A stretch of 64,000 bases of DNA from Candidatus Nitrosopumilus sediminis (GCF_000299395.1 NC_018656.1:496001-560000); one strand, 5' to 3'; shown: positions 8,765 to 17,805, numbered from the stretch's first letter. A program made the numbers and translations. The notes: generated from the sequence alone by a model not told the origin.

Positions 8765-9490
8765 TCACATGTACATTCCAGATATCTCTTCTCGGTGCTC
8801 TGCATATTTCTGAGATAATTCGCTGAATTCGGTATTGATTCTATCTTTTTGTTTTTGTAGTTCTGATGTATCAATTTTCATATCGTAAAATCGATTTAAT
8901 GCTTCAATCAGTGTTGCCGCTGCTGCTGAATCTGGTGCCTCTTTGTTTGCCCTTGCCAATAGAGTTAATCCTTGAATTTCTCTTACTAGGCACTCATTTA
9001 GTATGCCTCCTGGAATCCCTGTGATGAATCCCTGTGGAATCATGCTGATGTCTTTGTCTGCCATTGTTCTAACTAGGTCTTCTTCTGCTGCACAGTATGC
9101 TTTACCGTCGTGTTCCGTACTTGCAACTCCGTCTAAAATCACAATTTCTTTGGAGCCTTTCTGAGCTGCCCAATCTAAAATGGATGATACTAGCGTGTAT
9201 AGACCCTCCATTCTCAATGTTATCTCACAAATAATTGCACAAACGGTTCCTTCTTTATTTACATAAAATCGAAATGGATGTCGTAATCTACCTCTCATAA
9301 AAACAGTTGATGGTGGAAGATACTTTGATCTCATCACTGCTATTTCTTGCATCTCTAATTCGGTAATGATGTGATTTATTGCAACTGGTCCTACTAGACC
9401 TGCACCAACAAATCCTGCAAAAATTATGGGATTTTTTAATTCGGTCTTTTTGATTTCAAAGACTTCGGCTTCAGGAAATTCTTTTTGCAC
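8765..9490 (-). CDS. PAC2-family protein (archaeal proteasome-assembly-chaperone-like), HbYX C-terminus
   Basis: A 241-residue PAC2/DUF75 family protein. Its first 200 residues show the family pattern: IIFAGFVGAGLVGPVA near the start, the IPQGFITGIPGGILNE loop and the APDSAAAATLIEAL helix. A C-terminal coiled-coil arm (205-237) follows. The last three residues are Met-Tyr-Met, matching the hydrophobic-Tyr-any docking motif used by proteasome activators such as PAN and archaeal PbaB. A role as a 20S proteasome chaperone or activator is inferred. A second PAC2 gene at 54803-55516 has the same kind of tail. Confidence 0.88.
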   Translation of the reverse strand: MQKEFPEAEVFEIKKTELKNPIIFAGFVGAGLVGPVAINHIITELEMQEIAVMRSKYLPPSTVFMRGRLRHPFRFYVNKEGTVCAIICEITLRMEGLYTLVSSILDWAAQKGSKEIVILDGVASTEHDGKAYCAAEEDLVRTMADKDISMIPQGFITGIPGGILNECLVREIQGLTLLARANKEAPDSAAAATLIEALNRFYDMKIDTSELQKQKDRINTEFSELSQKYAEHREEISGMYM

Positions 9491-9570
9491 TGCTTTCGTC
9501 GATTTGTTCTGTCTAATTACTTTACTGACGAAGCATTTGATGAGTTAATTGTGAAAAAAGAGTGATGTGT

Positions 9571-10581
9571 TTATTGGTTCTTTTTGCCTTTCTTTGCTTC
9601 TCCCGTTATGTCTCCTACAATTTCTTCTAACAAATCCTCTACAGTTATTATTCCCAATAGTTTCTCTTGCTCATCTATCACAATTGCCATATGCATATCT
9701 TTTTTCTTGAGTTCTATGAGGAGGTCGCTTATTTTTTCATTTGAATATACAAAAAATGGATCTCTTGCAATTTTTTCTATTCTTGTTTTTTTATATTTTT
9801 TTTCAGGTATATTAAAAATATCTAAAATATGTAATATGCCTGTAATTTTATCTTGTGTTTTTGAAAAAACAGGTATGCGTGAGAATCCTTTATCTTCAAT
9901 TTTTGATATGACTTTTGATAATGTACATTGCCCTTCCAATGAAAATACGTTGTCTTTTGGAGTCATGACATCTTGAATTGGTTTATCATCAAATTCTAAT
10001 GCATTATGTACAAGGTCTCTTTCTTCTTTCTCTATTGCCTTTTCTGTATATCCCATATCTATAATTTCTTTAATTTCTTCCTCAGTGATTGGTCTTGGTC
10101 TTGGAGAATGTCCTCCAGAAATCTTCAATATGGAAATGATGAGGTATTCTAAAGCTTTGACAAATGGATACATGACATAAGTAAATGCTAGTAACACTCT
10201 GCTGAATCTAAGGGACACTTTTTCAGGATTAACATTACAATATGTTTTTGGTAATATCTCACCAAAAACTAAAATCACAAATGTCATTATTCCAATTATT
10301 ATTGCAACTCCTTGACTTCCCAGTAATTTTATTGCGACATCTGCAGCAAGAACTGATGATGCAACATTTACCAATGTATTTCCGAGATTTACACTGGAGG
10401 TCATCATGACTGGATTCATTTTCAACCTGTACAGGGGAGATGATCCTGGAATCTTTTTTCGATATAGTCTGATTACTTTGGAGCGTCTAACTCCAACTAT
10501 TGCAATCTCAAGACCGCTAAAAAGCGCATAAAATCCTATGAGTATTATTATTCCAATTATCTCTATTTCCACAAATTCCAT
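9571..10581 (-). CDS. DUF21/CBS-pair membrane protein (CNNM/CorC-like)
   Basis: A 336-residue protein of the HlyC/CorC or cyclin-M family, implicated in Mg2+ or Co2+ efflux. The N-terminal DUF21 region (1-165) has three or four membrane segments and the NLGNTLVNVASS motif. Two CBS domains follow at about 200-320, with typical motifs VMTPKDNVFSL and MAIVIDEQEKLLGIITVEDLLEEIVG. A C-terminal CorC_HlyC domain is absent. CBS pairs usually bind adenine nucleotides and regulate transport. It appears to be a stand-alone gene. Confidence 0.92.
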   Translation of the reverse strand: MEFVEIEIIGIIILIGFYALFSGLEIAIVGVRRSKVIRLYRKKIPGSSPLYRLKMNPVMMTSSVNLGNTLVNVASSVLAADVAIKLLGSQGVAIIIGIMTFVILVFGEILPKTYCNVNPEKVSLRFSRVLLAFTYVMYPFVKALEYLIISILKISGGHSPRPRPITEEEIKEIIDMGYTEKAIEKEERDLVHNALEFDDKPIQDVMTPKDNVFSLEGQCTLSKVISKIEDKGFSRIPVFSKTQDKITGILHILDIFNIPEKKYKKTRIEKIARDPFFVYSNEKISDLLIELKKKDMHMAIVIDEQEKLLGIITVEDLLEEIVGDITGEAKKGKKNQ

Positions 10582-10709
10582 CTATTAATACTAATTTCCT
10601 GAAAAGTTAAATGATTTTAAGAAAACCATTCTTGAAAACATCTATTCGTATTTTGATAAGACATTTGCATTGCTAATGTCTGTGATGTGTATTTGATTAT
10701 TTTTTACAT

Positions 10710-11206
10710 TTATTTTATTATCATTACTGGTTTTTTGGATTTATGGACTACTTTGTATGATACACTTCCTAACAGTATCTCTTCAGCATGACCATGTCCA
10801 TGTGATCCCATTATTATTAATTCGATGCCTGCTTTTTTGTCTTCTGCATATTTTATAATTTCATTTTCTGGATTTCCAAATAGTGTTTTTTTTGCAAAAC
10901 TTATCTTGTTTTGTTGACATCGTTTCTCTGCATTTTCTAAAATTGTCTGTCCGTATTTTGTCATCTTTGTCTTGTATCCTTGAGTTGATATTGATGAAAG
11001 TGGATTTAGAAGATCATCTATTGGAGAAGGTGTATCATCTGAAGGCACTACAAAAATTCCGATTATTTTTGAATTTGTAAATTTCGATAAATTTATTGCA
11101 TAGTTTAGAGCTCGAATTGAAAATTTAGAACCATCTAGTGGAACCAAAATTTTTTGTGGTTTTTTCTTTGGAATCTTATAATCTGTCTTTTTTTTGCTTT
11201 TTTCAT
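10710..11206 (-). CDS. Universal stress protein, UspA family, with probable frame break near the 5' end
   Basis: The continuous frame from 11147 (TTG) to 10710 encodes a UspA domain: LVPLDGS at strand 1 and the ATP-binding loop MGSHGHGHAEEILLGSVS near the end. Starting at TTG cuts into the first beta strand. An ATG at 11206 lies 25 bases below a TATA-like box (11231-11240), but its frame is off by one. Adding one T to the T8 run at 11188-11195 would give a complete N-terminus, MKKAKKKTDYK followed by PQKILVPLDGS. I therefore place the intended gene at 11206 and suspect a one-base deletion. Confidence 0.85.
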
Positions 11207-11230
11207 TATTTCTATTGTTTTCACACTTGT

Positions 11231-11240
11231 TTTTAAATTA
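11231..11240 (-). promoter_or_regulatory. TATA-box-like element upstream of the universal stress gene
   Basis: On the minus strand the sequence reads TAATTTAAAA, 25-34 bases before the ATG at 11206. This is the normal archaeal TATA position for a leaderless message, supporting 11206 rather than 11147 as the start. Confidence 0.45.
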
Positions 11241-11305
11241 AAATGGCTAGTTGAAATTCAATCTTGAAATTATCTGTCTTCTCATATGATTTCACTAGGA
11301 TTGAA

Positions 11306-11659
11306 TTAGCATACGTAATCGTTTTTTTGCATGAACAGATTCAACATGACTCTTCCCTTCTCAGTGATTGTGTAAATCACATTTGCGCCCACTGCTTCCT
11401 TTTCGATGAATTTGTAATCTACACACAAGTGTAAATAATTCAAAAATGATTTTTTCATTCTTATTTTTGACTTTGAATACAAATCAGAAAATGTCATAGG
11501 ATTGCCTCTTAATTGATATAATAATTTCAATAAAGATAACGTACTGTAGTCTTTTGTTCTTGCTTTTACTGCATCAAGAATTTGCTCATCTCTATGTATG
11601 ATAAAATCCTCAAATTGGTCTGCCACTTCTAGTGGTACATATGTCAATCTTGCTCTCAT
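11306..11659 (-). CDS. Winged-helix transcriptional regulator (117 aa)
   Basis: A 117-residue DNA-binding-like protein. Residues 35-110 have a winged-helix pattern: helix LSLLKLLYQLRGNPMTFSDL, a second helix around RMKKSFLNYLHL, and a wing with VIYTITEKGRVML. This resembles small archaeal ArnR- or MarR-like regulators. A perfect 7-base inverted repeat lies three bases before the start codon and between TATA box and start, suggesting autoregulation. The Ca/Na exchanger gene is divergently transcribed across 180 bases and may be a co-regulated target. Confidence 0.8.
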   Translation of the reverse strand: MRARLTYVPLEVADQFEDFIIHRDEQILDAVKARTKDYSTLSLLKLLYQLRGNPMTFSDLYSKSKIRMKKSFLNYLHLCVDYKFIEKEAVGANVIYTITEKGRVMLNLFMQKNDYVC

Positions 11660-11661
11660 GA

Positions 11662-11678
11662 TACCGTATAGTACGGTA
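11662..11678. promoter_or_regulatory. Inverted-repeat operator candidate (TACCGTA-N3-TACGGTA)
   Basis: Perfect 7-base inverted repeat with a 3-base spacer, lying between the start codon of the winged-helix gene (11659) and its TATA-like box (11684-11691). A repressor bound here would block transcription initiation, a typical archaeal arrangement. Confidence 0.6.
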
Positions 11679-11683
11679 CATTA

Positions 11684-11691
11684 CCTTATTA
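11684..11691 (-). promoter_or_regulatory. TATA-box-like element of the winged-helix regulator
   Basis: Minus-strand TAATAAGG, 25-32 bases upstream of the ATG at 11659, consistent with a leaderless transcript. Confidence 0.4.
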
Positions 11692-11812
11692 GTCTTTAAC
11701 TTGAGCTTTATTGATCTTCTCAGCTGGTTTTTTTACACTTGTTTGTACCTAGATCGGTTTTTTAGAATTAGCTTGAGTTGTTTGAATTGTGAAATTATAG
11801 TATATCACCTGA

Positions 11813-11818
11813 TTTAAA
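11813..11818 (+). promoter_or_regulatory. TATA-box-like element of the Ca/Na exchanger gene
   Basis: TTTAAA lies 24-29 bases before the GTG start at 11842, the expected position for a leaderless archaeal transcript. Confidence 0.45.
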
Positions 11819-11841
11819 CAACCAACACCCAAAATCAATCT

Positions 11842-12777
11842 GTGGAAATTGCGATAAGTGCAATGCTGACCATTGTGGGGTTGGCCATGCTATGCTTTGG
11901 TGGCAACTGGCTAGTTAGTGGTGGTGTAGCAATTGCAAGAAAATTTCGTATTAGTAATTTAGTAATTGGAATGACTATTGTGGCATATGGTACTTCAACT
12001 CCTGAGCTTGCAGCAAGTGTTGCAGCAGCTGGAGAACACAGTGCGATAATTCTTGGAAATATAGTTGGAAGCAATATTGCAAATGTTGGCATGGTAATCG
12101 GAGTTGCTGCCATCCTTATTCCTCTAGCTGTAAACAAATCTGTTTTAAGAAAAGAAATTCCAATCATGCTTGGGGTTTCAGTTCTTTTGGTTTTAATTTC
12201 AATTGATGGGGAACTCTCTCAATATGATGGTATTTTGTTGCTTGCTGGGTTGGGTGTGTTTGGATACTATACATTCAAAGATGCAATGAAACAAAGATCC
12301 GAAAACAAAGAAGAACTTCAACAGAATACAAATAATGTTTATTTAAAATCTGCCGGATTAATTGGAATTGGTATTGCTCTTCTGTATGTGGGTGCAATAC
12401 TTACAGTTGACAATGCAGTAATTTTGGCAAAAGAATTTGGGTTGTCTGAGACAATAATTGGTTTGACCGTTATTGCAATTGGAACATCTCTACCAGAATT
12501 AATCACATCAATTATCGCAATCAAAAAGGGTCATGGTGATATTGGCGTTGGAAATATAATTGGAAGTAACATTTACAATATTTTGATGATCATGGGTGTT
12601 GGTGCAGCCCTTGGTGGCGTGGTTGTGGGTACTGATGTTTATGTCGATTATACAATCATGATAATCTTTAGTTTGTCATTACTACTTGCGCTTAAATCTG
12701 GAATTATTAGCAGATCTGTAGGTGTTTGTCTTACAATTGGGTATGTGGCGTATCTGGTAGCCACGTTTTTCAAGTAA
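11842..12777 (+). CDS. Calcium/sodium antiporter, CaCA family (YrbG-like)
   Basis: A 311-residue membrane exchanger with two inverted halves, each carrying an alpha-repeat: GMTIVAYGTSTPELAAS with GNIVGSNIANVG in the first half, and GLTVIAIGTSLPELITS with GNIIGSNIYNIL in the second. These are the ion-binding motifs of the Ca2+/cation antiporter superfamily. About ten membrane segments are visible. It starts with GTG at 11842. It is transcribed divergently from the winged-helix regulator. The transported ion cannot be fixed from sequence. Confidence 0.95.
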   Translation: MEIAISAMLTIVGLAMLCFGGNWLVSGGVAIARKFRISNLVIGMTIVAYGTSTPELAASVAAAGEHSAIILGNIVGSNIANVGMVIGVAAILIPLAVNKSVLRKEIPIMLGVSVLLVLISIDGELSQYDGILLLAGLGVFGYYTFKDAMKQRSENKEELQQNTNNVYLKSAGLIGIGIALLYVGAILTVDNAVILAKEFGLSETIIGLTVIAIGTSLPELITSIIAIKKGHGDIGVGNIIGSNIYNILMIMGVGAALGGVVVGTDVYVDYTIMIIFSLSLLLALKSGIISRSVGVCLTIGYVAYLVATFFK

Positions 12778-12797
12778 TTCGTGCCTAAATTTTAGGT

Positions 12798-14102
12798 TTA
12801 GATGGAATTTATTGAGACTTTCTCTGTCTTTATTGATGGTGTAATTGATGGCAGGGATGCCCATTGAATAACATTTTGTTGATTATTTCCAACTGCTGAA
12901 ATATTTTTGATCATTGTAGGAAGACTGTGAATTATCCTCACTGATCTTCCTGGACCTATTATTTTCCCATTTTCTATAATTTTAATTCCACTTCTTGCTG
13001 TACATGAAAAATCCCCTCTGATTGGATTCACTGCATACGTATACCACAATCTTCCTACCAACAATCCGTGTTTTGTTTCTTTAATCATCTCTTCTTGTGA
13101 TTGATCTCCTGGAATGACTGTGAGATTATGTATGGCTGACATTGGAATTGGCTCTGAACTTCTTCCCATTGGTGATCCTGGACGTAATGCATTACCTGTT
13201 GATTCTTTTCCTTCTTTGTAACTATCAAAAAGATTTGAATATGTATTTTTAAAAATCCCTTTTTTTATCAAATCTCTTTTCTTTGTTACTACTCCTTCAT
13301 CATCTACTGATTTTGTTCCAATCCCTTCTGGAATGTGTGGATCATCAATTAAACTGAATTGCTCCACTGCAATTTCTTTTCCATGTTTTTCTGAAAAACA
13401 ACTCTTTTTCTCTGAAAATATTTTGAAATTAAAATTTGCAGCCACTACAAATGCTAATAATTCCCCAACAGAGTATGGTTCAAAAATTATAGAATACGAA
13501 TCTGAATTGATTTTTTGCGGATTAATTGATTCTATACACATTGTCTTTGCATCGTTTCCAATTCTCTCTGCAGAAAAATTCGTTAACGTTCTTCCACTGG
13601 CATGTCCTATTCCTGACACTGGTATCTCTCCGTATTCTGATTCTGCATTAATTATTCCTGAAATGTATGTGGCTTTGTCGTTGAAATTTAATCCATTTGA
13701 ATTCATCAGTTCAAAATTTTCTGATACTATGTTAAGCGATCCTGTAATCGTACTTATCTTATCGCTAAGAGACGAATTAATCATATTTTGTGCGATATCA
13801 ATGACTTTTGAGCCTGAAATCTGATCTAGTTTCTCATCAAATGTGCCCTCCAATATTTTATGTTCTGAATCATGTGGTAATCCTTTCCAAAATTCACGTG
13901 TTTTGAGGTTTCCAAATGTTTTAAATCCATTATCTATGGTCTTTTCTATTTCTTCCTCGTTTGTTGTTTGTATTGATGCAATTTTTTTGTCCTGAATTAG
14001 CCTGATGCCAAAACTCTCATCAAAATTCTGTTTGATTTCTACAATTTCTGAATCTGTGATTCTGACTGTTGTTATTTTTTCTTTACTCTTACTATATCGC
14101 AT
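12798..14102 (-). CDS. TldE/PmbA-family protein, N-terminus probably frame-broken
   Basis: A 434-residue member of the TldD/PmbA family, in which TldD-TldE pairs form a metalloprotease acting on small peptides; this is the TldE-like partner without the zinc motif. Family features include GNALRPGSPMGRSSEPIP and the C-terminal GIKIIENGKIIGP. Upstream, another frame encodes a plausible missing N-terminus (ALEKALYHSNKIGIDECD) from TTG at 14155, one base after the cofH stop. One extra A:T in the tract at 14075-14080 would join them. No TldD gene is in the window. Confidence 0.88.
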   Translation of the reverse strand: MRYSKSKEKITTVRITDSEIVEIKQNFDESFGIRLIQDKKIASIQTTNEEEIEKTIDNGFKTFGNLKTREFWKGLPHDSEHKILEGTFDEKLDQISGSKVIDIAQNMINSSLSDKISTITGSLNIVSENFELMNSNGLNFNDKATYISGIINAESEYGEIPVSGIGHASGRTLTNFSAERIGNDAKTMCIESINPQKINSDSYSIIFEPYSVGELLAFVVAANFNFKIFSEKKSCFSEKHGKEIAVEQFSLIDDPHIPEGIGTKSVDDEGVVTKKRDLIKKGIFKNTYSNLFDSYKEGKESTGNALRPGSPMGRSSEPIPMSAIHNLTVIPGDQSQEEMIKETKHGLLVGRLWYTYAVNPIRGDFSCTARSGIKIIENGKIIGPGRSVRIIHSLPTMIKNISAVGNNQQNVIQWASLPSITPSIKTEKVSINSI

Positions 14103-14156
14103 TCATCAATTCCAATTTTGTTTGAATGATAAAGTGCCTTTTCTAAGGCTGACAAA

Positions 14157-15419
14157 TTATTGCTTCCTTGGATTTTTGTAATTGAATTTGTTTATTTTTA
14201 TCAATTCCACATAAGAGCCAAACTGGGTATCTGCAACCTTATCTAATTTGTCTTCCACGTTTTCGTCTCCGTCAAACTTTTTTAGAATTTCATAATGGGT
14301 ATTTCTTTCTGCTGGAATTCTTCCGATCTCTTTTACTGCTCTTCTAATTTCTTTTGGTTTTAACAATTGACCATATTCTGAACCTGCCGAAGTTGAGATG
14401 CTTTCATTGATTAGAGTTCCTCCGAAATCGTTTGCTCCCCACATAAGTAACAGTTGAGACATTTTTTGTCCTTCTTTTACCCATGACATCTGAATGTTGT
14501 TAATGTAATTATTCAACATGATTCTTGCTATGGCATGTGTGAGTAACACATCATTTCCGCTTCCTCCTTGTCTGATACCTTCATGCAATTCATGTTTGTA
14601 CATTGGTGCCTCTGTGTGGATGAAATTCAAAGGAACAAATTCTGTAAATCCTCCTGTTTCTTTTTGAATGTCTCTTAATTTTGCAATGTGTTTTACTCTG
14701 TCTTCTAATGTTTCAACATGACCAAACATCATAGTTGAAGTTGTGTTAATTCCAATTTTGTGAGCACTTTTGATGACTGTTTCCCAGTCTTCTACACTAA
14801 TTCTTCCAGGAGATATCTTGTCTCTCAATTTTTGATCTAGTATTTCTGCAGAAGTCCCTGGAAGTGTGTCTACTCCGGCTTCTTTCATTCTTTTCAAAAA
14901 TTCTTGAATTGATACATTCGAACGGGTGGCTCCGTATAGTATTTCTTCAGGAGAAAACCCATGAATGTGGATATCTGGAATCTCTTTTTTGATATCTCTG
15001 CAAATATTTTCATATACATCTCCCTTCATATCTGGTGGAAGTCCTGCCTGGATGCAGACTTCGGTTGCCCCTAACTGATATGCTTCTTTTGCTCTGCGAA
15101 CAATCTCTTCGTTAGGTAAAAAATACCCTTCTTCTTCTCTAAAGTCTCTACTAAATGCACAAAACCCACATTGTTTAATGCAGACATTTGTAAAATTGAT
15201 ATTTCTATTAACTACATAAGATACTATGTCTCCTACCCTTCTTCTTCTTAATTCATCTGCAACTAGGCCTACTAAATGAAAATCTGTCCCCTTGGCGTTA
15301 AATAACACTAATCCATCATCAGCAGATATTTCCTTCTCTGATAGTGCATTGTTTAGAATATCTGAAACTATAGGATCAGTGTTTTTCAAAAGCGAATCTA
15401 TGTTGATTGTCATCTCCAA
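14157..15419 (-). CDS. cofH: 5-amino-6-(D-ribitylamino)uracil--L-tyrosine 4-hydroxyphenyl transferase (FO synthase subunit 2)
   Basis: Radical-SAM enzyme that joins tyrosine to a ribityl-uracil in the first half of F420 chromophore (FO) synthesis. The iron-sulfur motif is CIKQCGFC at residues 80-87. The segments HIHGFSPEEI and EFVPLNFIHTEAPMY are typical of CofH. Length, 420 residues, is slightly long for the family. Its start overlaps the end of cofG by 10 bases, so the two are translationally coupled, matching their joint reaction. Confidence 0.95.
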   Translation of the reverse strand: MEMTINIDSLLKNTDPIVSDILNNALSEKEISADDGLVLFNAKGTDFHLVGLVADELRRRRVGDIVSYVVNRNINFTNVCIKQCGFCAFSRDFREEEGYFLPNEEIVRRAKEAYQLGATEVCIQAGLPPDMKGDVYENICRDIKKEIPDIHIHGFSPEEILYGATRSNVSIQEFLKRMKEAGVDTLPGTSAEILDQKLRDKISPGRISVEDWETVIKSAHKIGINTTSTMMFGHVETLEDRVKHIAKLRDIQKETGGFTEFVPLNFIHTEAPMYKHELHEGIRQGGSGNDVLLTHAIARIMLNNYINNIQMSWVKEGQKMSQLLLMWGANDFGGTLINESISTSAGSEYGQLLKPKEIRRAVKEIGRIPAERNTHYEILKKFDGDENVEDKLDKVADTQFGSYVELIKINKFNYKNPRKQ

Positions 15420-16579
15420 AACTCCTCTTTTACTAATCCTTCCTCATCTTCAATGACTGATATCTTATCTCTTAACTCTTTGCCAATCAAAGAAAAATAT
15501 TCTGGGTATATTGGGAATCTACATTTTAAATCAAAACCCGCATTCTTTGAATTCTCATCTATTTTGTTAATCTCAGGCCAAGAAAATTCCGGATTCACAA
15601 AATCTGGTGTCAATGGCGATATGCCTCCCCAATCGTTTATTCCAATTGATAAGAAACTTTGGTATGATTTTGGAGATAAATTTGGAGGAATTTGTATGTT
15701 CATCTCCGGCATGATGATTCTAGATAATGCGACAACTAATTTGAAATATTTTTCATCTGCTGATGGCTCATCTCTCATTTTGGTATCTTGTTTTGGTTGA
15801 AAATTTTGTAAAATTACCTCTTGAATATTTCCATGTTTGTCGTTGAGTTTTTTTATTGCAAACAATGAATCAATTACCTCATCCATTGTTTCCCCAATTC
15901 CCACTAGTATTCCTGTAGTCATTGGAATTCCTAATTTTCCAGAATTTTCTAAAATTTCTAATCTTGCTTTTGGTCTTTTACTTGCTGCCAAATAATGAGG
16001 CATTCCTCTTTCTGTTAATCGCTCACTTACATTTTCAAGCATTATTCCCATTGATACATTAGTTTTTTTCAACTCTTTCATTTCTTCATAGTTTAGATTG
16101 CCTGCATTTGTATGTGGAAATAACCCTGTTTCTAATGCAAGTTCTGAAGCATGAATTAGATATTCCGCCGTAGTCTTGAATCCATTTTCTCTTAGCCAGT
16201 CCCTTGCCTCTTGATATCTTTGTTCAGGTTGCTCCCCTGTGACAAATAAGGCTTCAACACATCTGTATTTTTTTGCTAGTAGTAGTAACTCTGAAATTTG
16301 TTGTTTTGACATCAAAGAAAGCTTTGCTTCTCCTGGTTCTGATTTGTAAGTACAATATGAACACGTATCCTTACATAGATTGACAATGTTGAAAAATGCC
16401 TTTTTAGAAAATGTCACTGTATTTTGTTTGTATTTTTTTCTTAAAATTTGAGATACAGAAAACAAATCATTTGGATTTTTTACTGATTTTTGATAAATTT
16501 CAATTGCCTCTTGACGAGATATTTGTTTATTTTCTAAAATTTTGTTTAAACTCTCAGAATCAAAGACAAGATTGTTCAA
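15410..16579 (-). CDS. cofG: 7,8-didemethyl-8-hydroxy-5-deazariboflavin synthase (FO synthase subunit 1)
   Basis: Radical-SAM enzyme completing the deazaflavin ring of F420 after CofH. The iron-sulfur motif is CKDTCSYC at residues 69-76. Family motifs include FVTGEQPE and TGILVGIGET. The 389 residues are within the normal range. The start is TTG at 16579; no ATG lies nearby in frame. Overlap with cofH indicates one message. Later pathway genes cofD and cofC are 21 kb away. Confidence 0.95.
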   Translation of the reverse strand: MNNLVFDSESLNKILENKQISRQEAIEIYQKSVKNPNDLFSVSQILRKKYKQNTVTFSKKAFFNIVNLCKDTCSYCTYKSEPGEAKLSLMSKQQISELLLLAKKYRCVEALFVTGEQPEQRYQEARDWLRENGFKTTAEYLIHASELALETGLFPHTNAGNLNYEEMKELKKTNVSMGIMLENVSERLTERGMPHYLAASKRPKARLEILENSGKLGIPMTTGILVGIGETMDEVIDSLFAIKKLNDKHGNIQEVILQNFQPKQDTKMRDEPSADEKYFKLVVALSRIIMPEMNIQIPPNLSPKSYQSFLSIGINDWGGISPLTPDFVNPEFSWPEINKIDENSKNAGFDLKCRFPIYPEYFSLIGKELRDKISVIEDEEGLVKEEFWR

Positions 16580-16621
16580 CAGAAGAATTTCTTTCTAGGA
16601 AGTATTTATGCTTGTATCGAA

Positions 16622-17767
16622 CTAATTCCCATTTGGTCTTTCTTGAAGCACAATTGTGATGTTTGTTGTTCTTCCATCTCTTAAAACTTCTAAAACCATT
16701 TCATCACCTACTGATTTTGCTCGTTGAAGATGAATCAAAATATCGTCGATTTTTCTAACTTCTTTTCCATCTACTGCCAAAATTATGTCTCCCCCTACTG
16801 GATAGTTTACTCCATCAACATTGATAGTTTTATCTGAACCAATTAGTCCTGCTTTTGATGCTGGGCTGTTCTCTACAACTGTAATCACTAGAAATCCGAT
16901 TGCGTCTTTTAGATTCAAAACCTCTGCCATATCTGGATCAATATCTCTGCCTGAAATTCCAATCCATGGATGTTTGTATTCTCCTTTTTCTACTAAAGTT
17001 GGAACAATTTTAGCTACTGTTTGTGATGGAATGGCAAAGCCCACTCCTGTGAATTCCCCTGTAGCTGATTGTATTGCAGTATTAATCCCGACAATTTCTC
17101 CACGCATGTTAAGTAGTGGCCCTCCAGAATTCCCTGGGTTAATTGCAGCATCTGTTTGGATTACATCTGGAATGGAATATCCTGATCCTGAGGGTAACAG
17201 TCTCCCTAGTTGGCTTACAATGCCTGAAGTCATGGACCCTGATAATCCAAATGGATTTCCAATTGCTGCAATACCTTCGCCGACTTTAAGATTTGATGAA
17301 TCTCCAATTGATAGTGGACGTAATAATGCTAAATCTGCATTGACTTTGATCACTGCTAGATCTGTATATTCATCTGCTCCAATAATTTCAGCATTATATG
17401 ATCTGCCATCAAGAAATGTGACCACTACTTTGTTTGCATTTTTTACTACATGGGCATTTGTAATGATGTGTCCTTTTTTGTCAAACACAAAACCTGATCC
17501 TACCCCGTTTTTCACATCTTCGGATTCGCCTCTTTGAACATTTACTCTAACTACACCTGGTTCTGATTTTTCAAAAATTTCAATCAACGACAATTCATTT
17601 GAAAATAGTGAAGTTGCCTCTGCAATTACGTTATTTGGTGGTTCTTCATTAGTTGGAATGATTTCGGGTTTCAATGATTCTGGTGGATAAACAAATAACA
17701 CTGCAACAACTGCAATTACAATTGCGGCTCCTATGGCCCCACCTACAAACATTCCTGATTTGTCCAT
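16622..17767 (-). CDS. Membrane-anchored HtrA/DegP-like serine protease
   Basis: Envelope quality-control protease. An N-terminal membrane segment (residues 7-27) anchors it with the catalytic domain outside the cell membrane. The trypsin-like domain has a complete triad: His106 in TNAHVV, Asp136 in TDLAVIKV and Ser214 in PGNSGGPL. One PDZ domain lies at about 270-375, with GFLVITVVENSPASKAGL and GDIILAVDGKEV. Length (381) fits single-PDZ family members. It lies 38 bases downstream of the glycosyltransferase gene in the same run. Confidence 0.95.
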   Translation of the reverse strand: MDKSGMFVGGAIGAAIVIAVVAVLFVYPPESLKPEIIPTNEEPPNNVIAEATSLFSNELSLIEIFEKSEPGVVRVNVQRGESEDVKNGVGSGFVFDKKGHIITNAHVVKNANKVVVTFLDGRSYNAEIIGADEYTDLAVIKVNADLALLRPLSIGDSSNLKVGEGIAAIGNPFGLSGSMTSGIVSQLGRLLPSGSGYSIPDVIQTDAAINPGNSGGPLLNMRGEIVGINTAIQSATGEFTGVGFAIPSQTVAKIVPTLVEKGEYKHPWIGISGRDIDPDMAEVLNLKDAIGFLVITVVENSPASKAGLIGSDKTINVDGVNYPVGGDIILAVDGKEVRKIDDILIHLQRAKSVGDEMVLEVLRDGRTTNITIVLQERPNGN

Positions 17768-17805
17768 GAGATTTTTTATTTCTAATTTTCTATCTAAAAG
17801 GCTTG

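Noticed and set aside
8716-8874. 53-residue N-terminal extension of PurM
   Set aside because: It overlaps the end of the PAC2 gene and has no similarity to the PurM N-terminus.
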